Assembly: GCF_017833525.1 (NCBI RefSeq)
Contig: NZ_JAFICD010000010.1
Coordinates: 186,001 to 250,000, forward strand
From: Duganella sp. 1411
GTDB taxonomy: Bacteria > Pseudomonadota > Gammaproteobacteria > Burkholderiales > Burkholderiaceae_D
Reading direction: 5' to 3'
DNA: 64,000 nt
Below are positions 33,896-42,754 of the stretch, piece after piece. The position numbers were made by a program, and so were the translations under genes. Numbering within the stretch: position 1 is the stretch's first letter; each line of letters opens with the position of its first letter. The notes beneath the pieces were generated by a model that did not search any database, was not told the origin of the DNA, and was given only the letters and a program-made list of their open reading frames with translations.

Positions 33896-35548
33896 TTACA
33901 GCAGAATTTTGCGCATGTCGCCGAGCACTTCGCTCAGGTACACGGAGAAGCGAGCACCCATCGCGCCGTCGACCACGCGGTGGTCGTAGGACAGCGAGGT
34001 ACCCATCATCAGGCGAGGCTGGAAGGCCTTGCCGTCCCACACCGGCTTGATCGACGCCTTGGACAGGCCGAGGATCGCCACTTCCGGCGCGTTGACGATA
34101 GGCGTGAAGTGCGTGCCGCCGATGCCGCCCAGCGACGAGATGGTGAAGCTGGCGCCTTGCATATCGGTCGGTTTCAGCTTGCCTTCGCGCGCTTGCAGAG
34201 ACAGCTCGGTCATTTCCTTGGCGATCTGCGAGACCGATTTCTGGTCGGCGTTCTTGATCACCGGGACCACCAGGCCGTTCGGCGTATCGGCCGCGAAGCC
34301 GATGTTGTAGTACTGCTTGAGGATCAGGTTCTCGCCCTTCTCGTCGAGCGAGGCGTTAAACGACGGGAACTTCTTCAGCGCGGCGACCGATGCCTTGATG
34401 ACGAAGGCCAGCATGGTCAGCTTGGCCGCGTCCTTGTTCTTGGCGTTGGCGTTGTTGGTCTCGACGCGGAATGCTTCCAGATCGGTGATGTCGGCGTCGT
34501 CGAACTGCGTGACGTGCGGGATCTGCACCCAGTTGCGGTGCAGGTTCGGACCACTGATCTTCTTGATGCGCGACAGCGGCAGCAGTTCGGTCGGACCGAA
34601 TTTGCTGAAGTCCAGCGACGGCCATGGCAGCACGCTGAAGTTGCCGCCACCGCCAACGCCGGAGCCGCTGGCGGCGCCGGAAGGAGCGGCGGTGGTACCG
34701 GCCATCACGCCCTTGACGTAGTTCTGCACGTCCAGCTGGGTGATGCGGCCTTTCGGACCGGAGCCCGGCACTTTGCCCAGATCCACGCCCAGTTCACGGG
34801 CGAACTTGCGGATCGACGGCGATGCGTGCGCCAGTTTGCCGGTTTGGACCGAGCCTTGCGACGCGGCCGGAGCCGCCGCTGCGGCGGCAGGCGCCGGCGA
34901 AGGCGCCGGCGCGGCCGAAGCAGCGGCAGGAGCAGGAGCAGGAGCCGCAGCGGCGGGAGCGGCGGCGCCACCGGTGGCTTCCACCACCAGCACGACCGAA
35001 CCCATGGCGACCTTGTCGCCGACCTTTATCTTCACTTCCTTCACCACACCCGCGTGCGACGAAGGGATTTCCATGCTGGCCTTGTCCGATTCGACGGTCA
35101 GCAGCGACTGATCGACCTTGATCGTGTCGCCGGCTTTGACCATCACTTCGATGACTTCCACTTCCTTGAAGTCGCCGATGTCCGGCACCTTGACTTCGAC
35201 CGGGCCGGCCGAAGCGGCTGGCGCGGCGGCCGGGGCCGGGGCGGCAGCGGCGGCGGGCGCCGGTGCCGGAGCGGCCGCAGCCGGCGCGGCGGCTGGAGCG
35301 GCGGCGGCGCCGTCGGCTTCCAGCAACAGCAGCAGCGAACCCTCGGCGACCTTGTCGCCGACCTTGACCTTGATTTCCTTGACCACGCCGGCGGCGGACG
35401 AAGGAATCTCCATGCTGGCCTTATCCGATTCAACGGTGATCAACGACTGATCGACCTTGATCGTGTCGCCGACCTTGACCATCAACTCAATAATCTCGAC
35501 TTCCTTGAAATCGCCGATATCCGGGACTTTAACTTCCACAATGCTCAT
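33896..35548 (-). CDS. aceF: Pyruvate dehydrogenase E2, dihydrolipoamide acetyltransferase
   Basis: 550 residues: two tandem lipoyl domains (each with ESDKASMEIPSS), long Ala/Pro linkers, a peripheral subunit-binding domain (ASPSIRKFARELGVDLGKV) and the catalytic domain ending with SYDHRVVDGA, which holds the catalytic His and Asp. It transfers acetyl to coenzyme A at the core of the complex. The gene lies 21 nt after aceE. The E3 protein adds a third lipoyl domain to the complex. Confidence 0.96.
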   Translation of the reverse strand: MSIVEVKVPDIGDFKEVEIIELMVKVGDTIKVDQSLITVESDKASMEIPSSAAGVVKEIKVKVGDKVAEGSLLLLLEADGAAAAPAAAPAAAAPAPAPAAAAAPAPAAAPAASAGPVEVKVPDIGDFKEVEVIEVMVKAGDTIKVDQSLLTVESDKASMEIPSSHAGVVKEVKIKVGDKVAMGSVVLVVEATGGAAAPAAAAPAPAPAAASAAPAPSPAPAAAAAAPAASQGSVQTGKLAHASPSIRKFARELGVDLGKVPGSGPKGRITQLDVQNYVKGVMAGTTAAPSGAASGSGVGGGGNFSVLPWPSLDFSKFGPTELLPLSRIKKISGPNLHRNWVQIPHVTQFDDADITDLEAFRVETNNANAKNKDAAKLTMLAFVIKASVAALKKFPSFNASLDEKGENLILKQYYNIGFAADTPNGLVVPVIKNADQKSVSQIAKEMTELSLQAREGKLKPTDMQGASFTISSLGGIGGTHFTPIVNAPEVAILGLSKASIKPVWDGKAFQPRLMMGTSLSYDHRVVDGAMGARFSVYLSEVLGDMRKILL

Positions 35549-35569
35549 AGCGTTTGCTCCGTATTCTAT

Positions 35570-38260
35570 TTATTGGGTCACCGGATTTGGCTTGTTCGGA
35601 TTGAGGCCGTACTTGACGACCGCTTCCTCCACAACCTTGACGTCGATCTTGCCTTCTTCGGCCAGCGATTTCAGCGCGGCGACCGTGATGTAGTAACGGT
35701 TCACCTCAAAGAACTCGCGCAGCGCGGCGCGGGTGTCCGAACGGCCGAAACCATCGGTGCCCAGCACGCGGTAGGTGCGGTCTTTCGGGATGAAGGCGCG
35801 GATCTGTTCAGCAAACGCACGCATGTAGTCGGTCGTCGCGACGATCGGACCGGAGGTATCCTTCAGCAGCTGGGCGACGTAAGGAACACGCGCTTCCTTG
35901 GTCGGGTTGACCAGGTTCCAGCGCTCGGCGTCCTGGCCGTCGCGCGCCACCAAGGTCAGCGACGGAGCGGACCACACGTCGGCGGCGATGTTCCAGTCGT
36001 TCTTCAGCAGTTCGGCGGCGAAGATCGATTCGCGCAGGATGGTGCCGGAGCCGATCAGCTGCACGCGCTGCTTGGCTTTCTCGTCGCCCTTCTGCAGCAG
36101 GTACATACCCTTCAGGATGCCCTCTTCCTGGCCCGGCTTGATGCCTGGGTGCGGGTAGTTCTCGTTCATGATGGTGATGTAGTAGAACACGTCTTCCTGT
36201 TCTTCCACCATGCGGCGCATACCGTCCTGGATGATCACGGCCAGTTCGTGGCCGAAGGTCGGATCGTACGGCATGCAGTTTGGGACGGCGGCCGCGAACA
36301 GGTGGCTATGGCCGTCCTCGTGCTGCAGGCCTTCGCCGTTCAGCGTCGTGCGGCCGGCGGTGCCGCCCATCAGGAAGCCGCGCGAACGCATGTCGGCCGC
36401 TGCCCACACCAAGTCGCCGATACGCTGCATACCGAACATCGAGTAGTAGGTGTAGAACGGGATCATCACGCGGTTGTTGGTCGAGTACGACGTCGCCGCG
36501 GCGATCCACGAGCTCATACCACCGGCTTCGTTGATACCCTCTTGCAGGATCTGGCCGGCCTTGTCTTCGCGGTAGTACATGACCTGGTCCTTGTCGACCG
36601 GCTCGTACAACTGGCCCTGCTGGTTGAAGATGCCGACCTGGCGGAACAGGCCTTCCATACCGAAGGTGCGCGATTCGTCGACCAGGATCGGCACGATGCG
36701 CGAACCGACGCTCTGGTCTTTCAGCAGCGTGGTCAGGATACGCACGAAGGTCTGGGTGCTCGACACTTCACGGCCTTCGGCGGTCGCGTCCAGCACGTTC
36801 TGGAACGCCGACAGCGGCGGCACGGTCAGCTTCTCGTCGGCTTTCATGCGGCGGGCCGGCAGGTAACCGCCCAGCGCGGCGCGGCGCTCGTGCAGGTACT
36901 TGATTTCCGGCGCGTCGTCGGCCGGCTTGTAGAACGGGATGTCGGCCAGCTTGTCGTCCGGGATAGGGATCGAGTAGCGGTCGCGCATTTCGCGCACGGC
37001 TTCGTCGGTCAGCTTCTTGGTGTTGTGCGCGGTGTTGCGCGCTTCGCCGTGCTTGCCCATGCCGAAGCCCTTGATGGTTTTCACCAGCAGGACGGTCGGT
37101 TGGCCCTTGTGTTCCTGCGCGACCTTGAAGGCGGCGTAGATCTTGTGCGGATCGTGGCCGCCACGGGTCAGGCGCCAGATGTCGTCGTCGGTCATGTTGG
37201 CGACCATCTCGAGCAGCTTCGGATGCTTGCCGAAGAAGTGCTTGCGCACGTAGGCGCCGTCTTTCGCTTTGTAGTTCTGGTATTCGCCGTCCAGCGTTTC
37301 CATCATCACCTTGCGCAGGATGCCTTCCTTATCCTGCTTGAGCAGCGCGTCCCAACCCGGGCCCCAGATGACTTTGACGACGTTCCAGCCGGCGCCGCGG
37401 AAGTCCGCTTCCAGCTCTTGAATGATCTTGCCGTTGCCGCGCACCGGGCCGTCGAGGCGCTGCAGATTGCAGTTGACGACGATGACCAGGTTGTCCAGCT
37501 TCTCGCGCGCGGCCATGCCGATCGCGCCCAGCGATTCCGGTTCGTCCATCTCGCCGTCGCCGCAGAAGGCCCAGACCTTGCGGTCGGTGGTGTCGGCGAT
37601 CGAGCGCGCATGCAGGTACTTCAGGAAGCGCGCCTGGTAGATCGCCATCAACGGGCCCAGGCCCATCGACACGGTCGGGAACTGCCAGAAGTCCGGCATC
37701 AGTTTCGGGTGCGGATACGACGACAGACCCTTGCCGTCGACTTCGCGGCGGTAATGGGTCAGTTGTTCTTCGGTCAGGCGGCCTTCCAGGAACGCGCGGG
37801 CGTAGACGCCTGGCGACGAGTGGCCCTGGATGTACAGCAGGTCGCCGCCGTGGTTCTCGCTCGGCGCCTTCCAGAAGTGGTTGAAGCCGATGCCCAGCAT
37901 GTTGGCCAGCGAGGCGAACGAGGACAGGTGGCCACCGAGGTCGCCGTCGACGCGGTTGGCCTTGACGACCATCGCCATGGCGTTCCAGCGCATCCACGAG
38001 CGCAGCTTCTCTTCGTATTCCAGGTTACCCGGGCAGTGCACTTCGAGGTGGGCGGGGATGGTGTTGACGTAGGCGGTGTTGGCCGAGAACGGGATGTCCG
38101 AGCCGCTTTGGCGGGCCAGGTCGATCAGGCGTTCCATCAGGTAATGAGCACGTTCAGGGCCCTCTTGTTCCAGCACCGCGGCCAGAGCATCCAACCATTC
38201 TTTGGTTTCTTGCGAATCAGGGTCGGTGTTTGCCGTTACCTGGTCAAGTTGAGCTGACAT
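35570..38260 (-). CDS. aceE: Pyruvate dehydrogenase E1 component, homodimeric type
   Basis: 896 residues, the usual length of the homodimeric E1. The thiamine diphosphate motif GDGEMDEPES and the LNLQRLDGPVRGN-type region lie in the first third (here VNCNLQRLDGPVRG), with HEDGHSH and the transketolase-like C-terminal domain later. It decarboxylates pyruvate and acetylates the lipoyl groups of E2. AGGAGA precedes the ATG, and a strong sigma-70-like promoter lies about 100 bases upstream. First gene of aceE-aceF-lpdA. Confidence 0.97.
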   Translation of the reverse strand: MSAQLDQVTANTDPDSQETKEWLDALAAVLEQEGPERAHYLMERLIDLARQSGSDIPFSANTAYVNTIPAHLEVHCPGNLEYEEKLRSWMRWNAMAMVVKANRVDGDLGGHLSSFASLANMLGIGFNHFWKAPSENHGGDLLYIQGHSSPGVYARAFLEGRLTEEQLTHYRREVDGKGLSSYPHPKLMPDFWQFPTVSMGLGPLMAIYQARFLKYLHARSIADTTDRKVWAFCGDGEMDEPESLGAIGMAAREKLDNLVIVVNCNLQRLDGPVRGNGKIIQELEADFRGAGWNVVKVIWGPGWDALLKQDKEGILRKVMMETLDGEYQNYKAKDGAYVRKHFFGKHPKLLEMVANMTDDDIWRLTRGGHDPHKIYAAFKVAQEHKGQPTVLLVKTIKGFGMGKHGEARNTAHNTKKLTDEAVREMRDRYSIPIPDDKLADIPFYKPADDAPEIKYLHERRAALGGYLPARRMKADEKLTVPPLSAFQNVLDATAEGREVSSTQTFVRILTTLLKDQSVGSRIVPILVDESRTFGMEGLFRQVGIFNQQGQLYEPVDKDQVMYYREDKAGQILQEGINEAGGMSSWIAAATSYSTNNRVMIPFYTYYSMFGMQRIGDLVWAAADMRSRGFLMGGTAGRTTLNGEGLQHEDGHSHLFAAAVPNCMPYDPTFGHELAVIIQDGMRRMVEEQEDVFYYITIMNENYPHPGIKPGQEEGILKGMYLLQKGDEKAKQRVQLIGSGTILRESIFAAELLKNDWNIAADVWSAPSLTLVARDGQDAERWNLVNPTKEARVPYVAQLLKDTSGPIVATTDYMRAFAEQIRAFIPKDRTYRVLGTDGFGRSDTRAALREFFEVNRYYITVAALKSLAEEGKIDVKVVEEAVVKYGLNPNKPNPVTQ

Positions 38261-38361
38261 GTATTAAGTCTCCTGAGTTGAGTGCCCGTTTTATACCGTT
38301 CTGGGCCGTTGGAACGCTGTCTTAAATGAATTATTTACTATTACTTCAATGACGTGTGGGG

Positions 38362-38390
38362 ATTCTAACAGTGATTTTTTGGTTTTTCAA
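38362..38390 (-). promoter_or_regulatory. Sigma-70-type promoter of the aceE operon
   Basis: On the minus strand TTGAAA is followed after 17 bases by TAGAAT, close to consensus in both boxes and spacing, about 100 bases before the aceE start. No expression evidence is available. Confidence 0.7.
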
Positions 38391-38396
38391 ACTATG

Positions 38397-38412
38397 ATAC
38401 GACATTTCGTAT
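38397..38412. promoter_or_regulatory. Perfect palindrome upstream of the aceE promoter
   Basis: ATACGA - CATT - TCGTAT, a perfect 6-bp inverted repeat six bases upstream of the aceE -35 box. Its position fits an activator or repressor site for aceE, or control of the divergent folD gene. The cognate regulator is unknown. Confidence 0.45.
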
Positions 38413-38528
38413 TGTGAAATTTCCCTATGAAAACCTTGTGCAGCGCAACATAGCAAAACACCCGGAAACGCCGCGCGGGGCGCCCCGGCGCTTTATAATC
38501 CTGCTTTCCTCTCCAACCTGGTTAAATC

Positions 38529-39374
38529 ATGCCTGCTCAACTGATCGATGGAATCGCCCTCTCCCAAAAACTGCGCGCGGAAATTGCTGCACGTGCTGCC
38601 GCCCTCACCGCCCAAGGCAAGAAACCCGGCCTGGCCGTGATCCTGGTCGGCGACGACCCGGCCAGCCACGTCTACGTCCGCAACAAGGTCAAGGGTTGCG
38701 AGGAAGCCGGTTTCTACTCGTTGAAGGAGCAGTATCCGGCCGACCTGACCGAGGCGGCGCTGCTCGAGCGCATCGCCGCGCTCAACGCCGACCCGGCCAT
38801 CCACGGCATCCTGGTGCAAATGCCGCTGCCTAAACATATCAACCCGCACAAGGTCATCGAGGCGATCTCGACCACCAAGGATGTCGACGGCTACTCGGTG
38901 CTCAGCGCCGGCGAACTGATGACTGGCCTGGAGGGCTTCCGCCCGTGCACCCCGTACGGCTGCATGAAACTGATCGAAAGCACCGGCGTCGACCTGCGCG
39001 GCAAGCACGCGGTCGTCATCGGCCGCAGCAACACCGTCGGCAAGCCGATGGCGCTGCTGCTCTTGCAAGCCAACGCCACCGTCACCATCTGCCATAGCGC
39101 GACGCCGGATCTGGGCCTGTACACCCGCCAGGCCGATGTCGTCGTGGCCGCCGTCGGCCGCCGCAACACCTTGACGGCCGACATGGTCAAGCCGGGCGCG
39201 ATCGTCATCGACGTCGGCATGAACCGCGACGATGCAGGCAAGCTGTGCGGCGACGTGGATTTTGCCGGTGTTAAGGAAGTGGCGTCGCACATCACGCCGG
39301 TGCCGGGCGGCGTCGGTCCGATGACGATCACGATGCTGTTGATGAACACGGTGGAAGCGGCCGAGCGTAGTTAA
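38529..39374 (+). CDS. folD: Bifunctional methylene-THF dehydrogenase / methenyl-THF cyclohydrolase
   Basis: 281 residues covering the whole FolD family. The signature VGDDPASHVYVRNKVKGCEEAG carries the active-site Tyr and Lys (YVRNK), and IGRSNTVGKPMALLLL is the NADP-binding motif. PVPGGVGPMTITMLL closes the domain. It interconverts 5,10-methylene-, methenyl- and 10-formyl-tetrahydrofolate in the cytoplasm. A TATAAT box sits 30 bases upstream without a clear -35. The M3 peptidase gene follows 23 nt later and is probably co-transcribed. Confidence 0.96.
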   Translation: MPAQLIDGIALSQKLRAEIAARAAALTAQGKKPGLAVILVGDDPASHVYVRNKVKGCEEAGFYSLKEQYPADLTEAALLERIAALNADPAIHGILVQMPLPKHINPHKVIEAISTTKDVDGYSVLSAGELMTGLEGFRPCTPYGCMKLIESTGVDLRGKHAVVIGRSNTVGKPMALLLLQANATVTICHSATPDLGLYTRQADVVVAAVGRRNTLTADMVKPGAIVIDVGMNRDDAGKLCGDVDFAGVKEVASHITPVPGGVGPMTITMLLMNTVEAAERS

Positions 39375-39397
39375 TCCCACATTTTCTGGAAGCTGAC

Positions 39398-41476
39398 ATG
39401 ACCATAGACGCAAGCAATCCCCTCCTCGATTTTTCCGGCCTGGCGCGTTTCGACGCGATCAAGCCCGAGCATGTCACCCCCGCCATCGACGAGCTGCTGG
39501 CCAAGAGCCGCGCGGTGGTGGAGCAATTGCAGGCGCCGTCCGACCACGTGACGTGGGAGAACTTCGTCACGCCGCTGGAAAACGCCACCGAGCTGCTGGG
39601 GCGCGCCTGGGGCATCGTCAGCCATCTGAACAACGTGGTCGACACGCCGGAGCTGCGCGCGACCTTCAACGAGAACCAGCCGAAGGTCACCGAGTTCTGG
39701 ACCGCGCTGGCGCAGAACGAGGCGCTGTTCGACAAATACAAGGCGCTGCGCGCGTCGCCCGGGTTCGCCACGCTGTCGGCGGCACGCCAGCGCATCGTCG
39801 ACAACGCCATCCGCGACTTCCGCACGGGCGGCGCCGAGCTGCCGGCCGATAAGAAGGAACGCTTCGCCGCCATCCAGGAAGAGCACGCGGCGGTGTCGAC
39901 GCGATTTTCCGAAAACGTGCTCGACGCCACCAACGATTACAAGCTGCTGGTGACCGACGAGGCCGACCTGGCCGGCCTGCCGGACGACGTCAAGGCCGCC
40001 GCCCGCGCCGCCGCCGAAAAAGACGGCAAGCAAGGCTGGCAGTTCTCGCTGCACTTCCCGTCCTACTTCCCGATCCTGCAGTTCGCCCACAAGCGCGAGC
40101 TGCGCGAGACGGTCTACCGCGCCAACGCCACCAAGGCGTCCGAGCAGGGCGACGTGTTCAGTAAAAAGGACGAGTGGGACAACACGCAAAACATCGTCAC
40201 CTTGCTGAGGCTGCGCGACGAGGAAGCCAAGCTGCTCGGCTACAACAATTTCGCCGAGGTGTCGCTGGTGCCGAAGATGGCCAAGTCGCCGGACGAGGTG
40301 GTCAACTTCCTGGAAGACCTGGCCAAGCGGGCCCGTCCGTTCGCGGAGAAGGACCTGGAAGAGCTGCGCCAGTTCGCCAAGGCCGAGCTGGGCCTCGACG
40401 AGCTGAAGGCCTGGGACATCCCGTACGCGTCCGAAAAACTGCAGGAACGCCGCTACGCGTTTTCCGCGCAGGAAGTCAAACAGTACTTCCCCGAGCATAA
40501 AGTCGTCGACGGCCTGTTCCGCCTGATCCAGAACCTGTTCACGGTCGAGATCAAGCCGGACGACGCGCCGGTGTGGCACAAGGACGTGCGCTTCTTCCGC
40601 ATCGAGCGCGACGGCAAACTGATCGGCCAGTTCTACCTCGACCTGTACGCGCGCGCCGGCAAGAGCGGCGGCGCCTGGATGGACGACGCCCGCGGCCGCC
40701 GCGCCGACAAGCAAACCGTGCAAACGCCGATCGCCTACCTGACCTGCAACTTCACCGAGCCGGCCGTGGTCGACGGCAAGGCGCAGCCGTCGCTGTTCAC
40801 GCACGATGAAGTGATCACCTTGTTCCACGAGTTCGGCCACGGGCTGCACCACATGCTGACGGCGGTCGACGAGCTGGGCGTGTCGGGCATCTCCGGCGTC
40901 GAGTGGGACGCGGTCGAACTGCCGTCGCAATTCATGGAAAACTTCTGCTGGGAATGGGAAGTGCTGGAGCACATGACGGCCCACGCGGTCACCGGCGAAC
41001 CGCTGCCGCGCGCGCTGTACGACAAGATGCTGGCGGCGAAGAATTTCCAGTCCGGATTGCAGACCTTGCGCCAGGTCGAGTTCTCGCTGCTGGACATGCA
41101 CCTGCACTACGACTACGACGCCAGCACCGGCAAGACCGTGCAGCAGCTGATCGACGAGGTGCGCGCCAAGTTCGCGCTGATCATCCCGCCGGCGTTCAAC
41201 CGCTTCCAGAATTCGTTCGGCCACATCTTCGCCGGCGGCTACGCGGCCGGTTACTACAGCTACAAGTGGGCCGAGGTGCTGTCGGCCGACGCCTATGCCG
41301 CGTTCGAGGAGGCCAAGGCGCTGGGGCCGTCGGCCACCACCGAAACGGGCAAGCGCTACCTGCGCGAGATCCTGTCGGTGGGCGGCTCGCGGCCGGCGCT
41401 CGAATCGTTCACCGCCTTCCGCGGACGCGAGCCGAGCATCGACGCGCTGCTGCGTCACAGCGGTATGGCTGCCTGA
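39398..41476 (+). CDS. prlC: Oligopeptidase A, M3 family zinc metallopeptidase
   Basis: 692 residues, close to the usual 680 of oligopeptidase A. The zinc motif is HEFGH in ITLFHEFGHGLHHML (about residue 475), with the downstream Glu in the following helix. It degrades short peptides, including cleaved signal peptides, in the cytoplasm. It starts 23 nt after folD, an arrangement seen in related species. A strong terminator follows. Confidence 0.93.
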   Translation: MTIDASNPLLDFSGLARFDAIKPEHVTPAIDELLAKSRAVVEQLQAPSDHVTWENFVTPLENATELLGRAWGIVSHLNNVVDTPELRATFNENQPKVTEFWTALAQNEALFDKYKALRASPGFATLSAARQRIVDNAIRDFRTGGAELPADKKERFAAIQEEHAAVSTRFSENVLDATNDYKLLVTDEADLAGLPDDVKAAARAAAEKDGKQGWQFSLHFPSYFPILQFAHKRELRETVYRANATKASEQGDVFSKKDEWDNTQNIVTLLRLRDEEAKLLGYNNFAEVSLVPKMAKSPDEVVNFLEDLAKRARPFAEKDLEELRQFAKAELGLDELKAWDIPYASEKLQERRYAFSAQEVKQYFPEHKVVDGLFRLIQNLFTVEIKPDDAPVWHKDVRFFRIERDGKLIGQFYLDLYARAGKSGGAWMDDARGRRADKQTVQTPIAYLTCNFTEPAVVDGKAQPSLFTHDEVITLFHEFGHGLHHMLTAVDELGVSGISGVEWDAVELPSQFMENFCWEWEVLEHMTAHAVTGEPLPRALYDKMLAAKNFQSGLQTLRQVEFSLLDMHLHYDYDASTGKTVQQLIDEVRAKFALIIPPAFNRFQNSFGHIFAGGYAAGYYSYKWAEVLSADAYAAFEEAKALGPSATTETGKRYLREILSVGGSRPALESFTAFRGREPSIDALLRHSGMAA

Positions 41477-41501
41477 ACAAATACGGTGTAAACGATATAC
41501 C

Positions 41502-41540
41502 GCCGCGCGTCATGCTCATGACGCGCGGCATTTTCTTTTG
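41502..41540 (+). terminator. Rho-independent terminator of folD-prlC
   Basis: A 13-bp perfect stem (GCCGCGCGTCATG with its inverse complement) and a two-base loop, followed by ATTTTCTTTTG. Confidence 0.8.
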
Positions 41541-41665
41541 CGCGAATAAACTCCTCGGCCGAATCGTAGCAACAAGGATGCCAGCGACAAAAGCGGTTTT
41601 CGCATAAACTGGAATCACGCGGCCGGACCGCGCGCACTTCCCCTCTACAGAACACAAGCACAGCC

Positions 41666-42091
41666 ATGACACGCATCGATTTCCACACCAACGTGCCCGA
41701 CAAAATCGCCTACGCCTGCCGCCTCGCGCGCAAGGCCTGGGCCGCCAATCACCGCGTGGTGGTGATGACGGAAGATGCGGCACAACTGGCGGAACTTAAC
41801 GCGGCGATGTGGTCATTTTCGGCGACCGACTTCCTGCCGCACGTGCTCGCCGGCGACGCGCTGGCGCCGCACACGCCGATCGTGCTCACCGACAACGATG
41901 AGGCGGAATTACCACACACCGAATTATTAGTGAATTTGTCGCGCCGCTCGTCAAACCGGGTCGCCCGGTTCGAGCGCATGATCGAAGTGATTTCCTCCGA
42001 CGAGGATGATGCGGCCGCCGGCCGCAAGCGCTATGTCGCATACAAGCAGCAAGACTATCCCCTCACCCACTTTGTCACAGGAAAATCATGA
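41666..42091 (+). CDS. holC: DNA polymerase III subunit chi
   Basis: 141 residues matching HolC: MTRIDFHTNVPDKIAYACRL at the start, the core VVVMTEDAAQLAELNAAMWSF and the C-terminal YKQQDYPLTHF. Chi joins the clamp loader to single-stranded DNA-binding protein. The stop overlaps the next gene in ATGA, so the two are translationally coupled. Confidence 0.92.
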   Translation: MTRIDFHTNVPDKIAYACRLARKAWAANHRVVVMTEDAAQLAELNAAMWSFSATDFLPHVLAGDALAPHTPIVLTDNDEAELPHTELLVNLSRRSSNRVARFERMIEVISSDEDDAAAGRKRYVAYKQQDYPLTHFVTGKS

Positions 42092-42489
42092 GCCAAGCCC
42101 AATCGTTTGACGCCAGTATCCCTGTATTGACCGAAGTCCTCAAAGCCGAGCCGCTGGGCGACGAGCTGCTGCCTGGCGAAGCGGCCGGCGCCCCGTCCAC
42201 CCGCGCCGAAATGGCGGCGCGGCTCGAAGCCGACGCCGTCGACGGCTGGACCGACGCCGAATGGGCGATGCTGGAGCACCGCCTGTCCGAGCGCATCATG
42301 GGCAAGCTGCAGTCGCGGGTCGACTTCGTGCTCGAGCAGCGCATCAAGGACAGCATGGCCGAAGTGCTGACGCACGCGCTGCACGGCCTGACCAACGAGA
42401 TCCGCATCGGCCTGCACGACACCATCGAGAAAATCGTCGCCCGCGCGGTGTCGCAGGAGCTGACGCACCTGCAAGCGCAAAAGAAATAA
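42088..42489 (+). CDS. Conserved hypothetical protein coupled to holC
   Basis: 133 residues, acidic in the first half (TRAEMAARLEADAVDGWTDAEWAMLEHRLSERI) and helical with a coiled-coil-like C-terminus (LQSRVDFVLEQRIKDSM, HDTIEKIVARAVSQEL). No signal or membrane segment. It starts in the ATGA overlap with holC. Small proteins at this position are common in Burkholderiales, possibly of the DUF2486 type, but I cannot confirm the family. A replication-linked role is only suggested by position. Confidence 0.65.
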   Translation: MSQAQSFDASIPVLTEVLKAEPLGDELLPGEAAGAPSTRAEMAARLEADAVDGWTDAEWAMLEHRLSERIMGKLQSRVDFVLEQRIKDSMAEVLTHALHGLTNEIRIGLHDTIEKIVARAVSQELTHLQAQKK

Positions 42490-42561
42490 GCCCTTCCCCA
42501 CCCCGCTCATTCCGGTCCGCGCCCGCACGGCGCGCGGACCGCCCCCTTTGCGCGCATCGGC

Positions 42562-42610
42562 GCACCAATGTTGAGAATATCCCGCCGATGGCCGCACCAA
42601 TTTTGAGAAT
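42562..42610. promoter_or_regulatory. Two 17-bp direct repeats upstream of the LivK-like gene
   Basis: GCACCAATGTTGAGAAT (42562) and GCACCAATTTTGAGAAT (42594) differ by one base and start 32 bases apart, about three helical turns. They lie 145-190 bases upstream of the LivK-like start, where a regulator could bind two adjacent faces. The regulator is unknown. Confidence 0.45.
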
Positions 42611-42754
42611 GCATCCCACGAGCGCCAAACTTTCGCGCTACTTTCGCGTTTCCCGCTTTGCGCGGGCAATAATTTGTTGTACCTTTTGGCCTTGCAGAAA
42701 AAACTACGGCGTCCACAAGACAGCCGTCGACTATTCAACCATTGGAGAATGTAT

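Noticed and set aside
34850..35330. Ala/Pro-rich repeats within aceF as a DNA repeat region
   Set aside because: They are the flexible linkers and duplicated lipoyl domains expected in E2 proteins.
32177..38257. A 2026-codon open frame on the plus strand opposite the pyruvate dehydrogenase operon
   Set aside because: It is the antisense shadow of three certain genes. High-GC codon use leaves the opposite frame open, and its product is low-complexity, His/Arg/Asp-rich sequence without domains.
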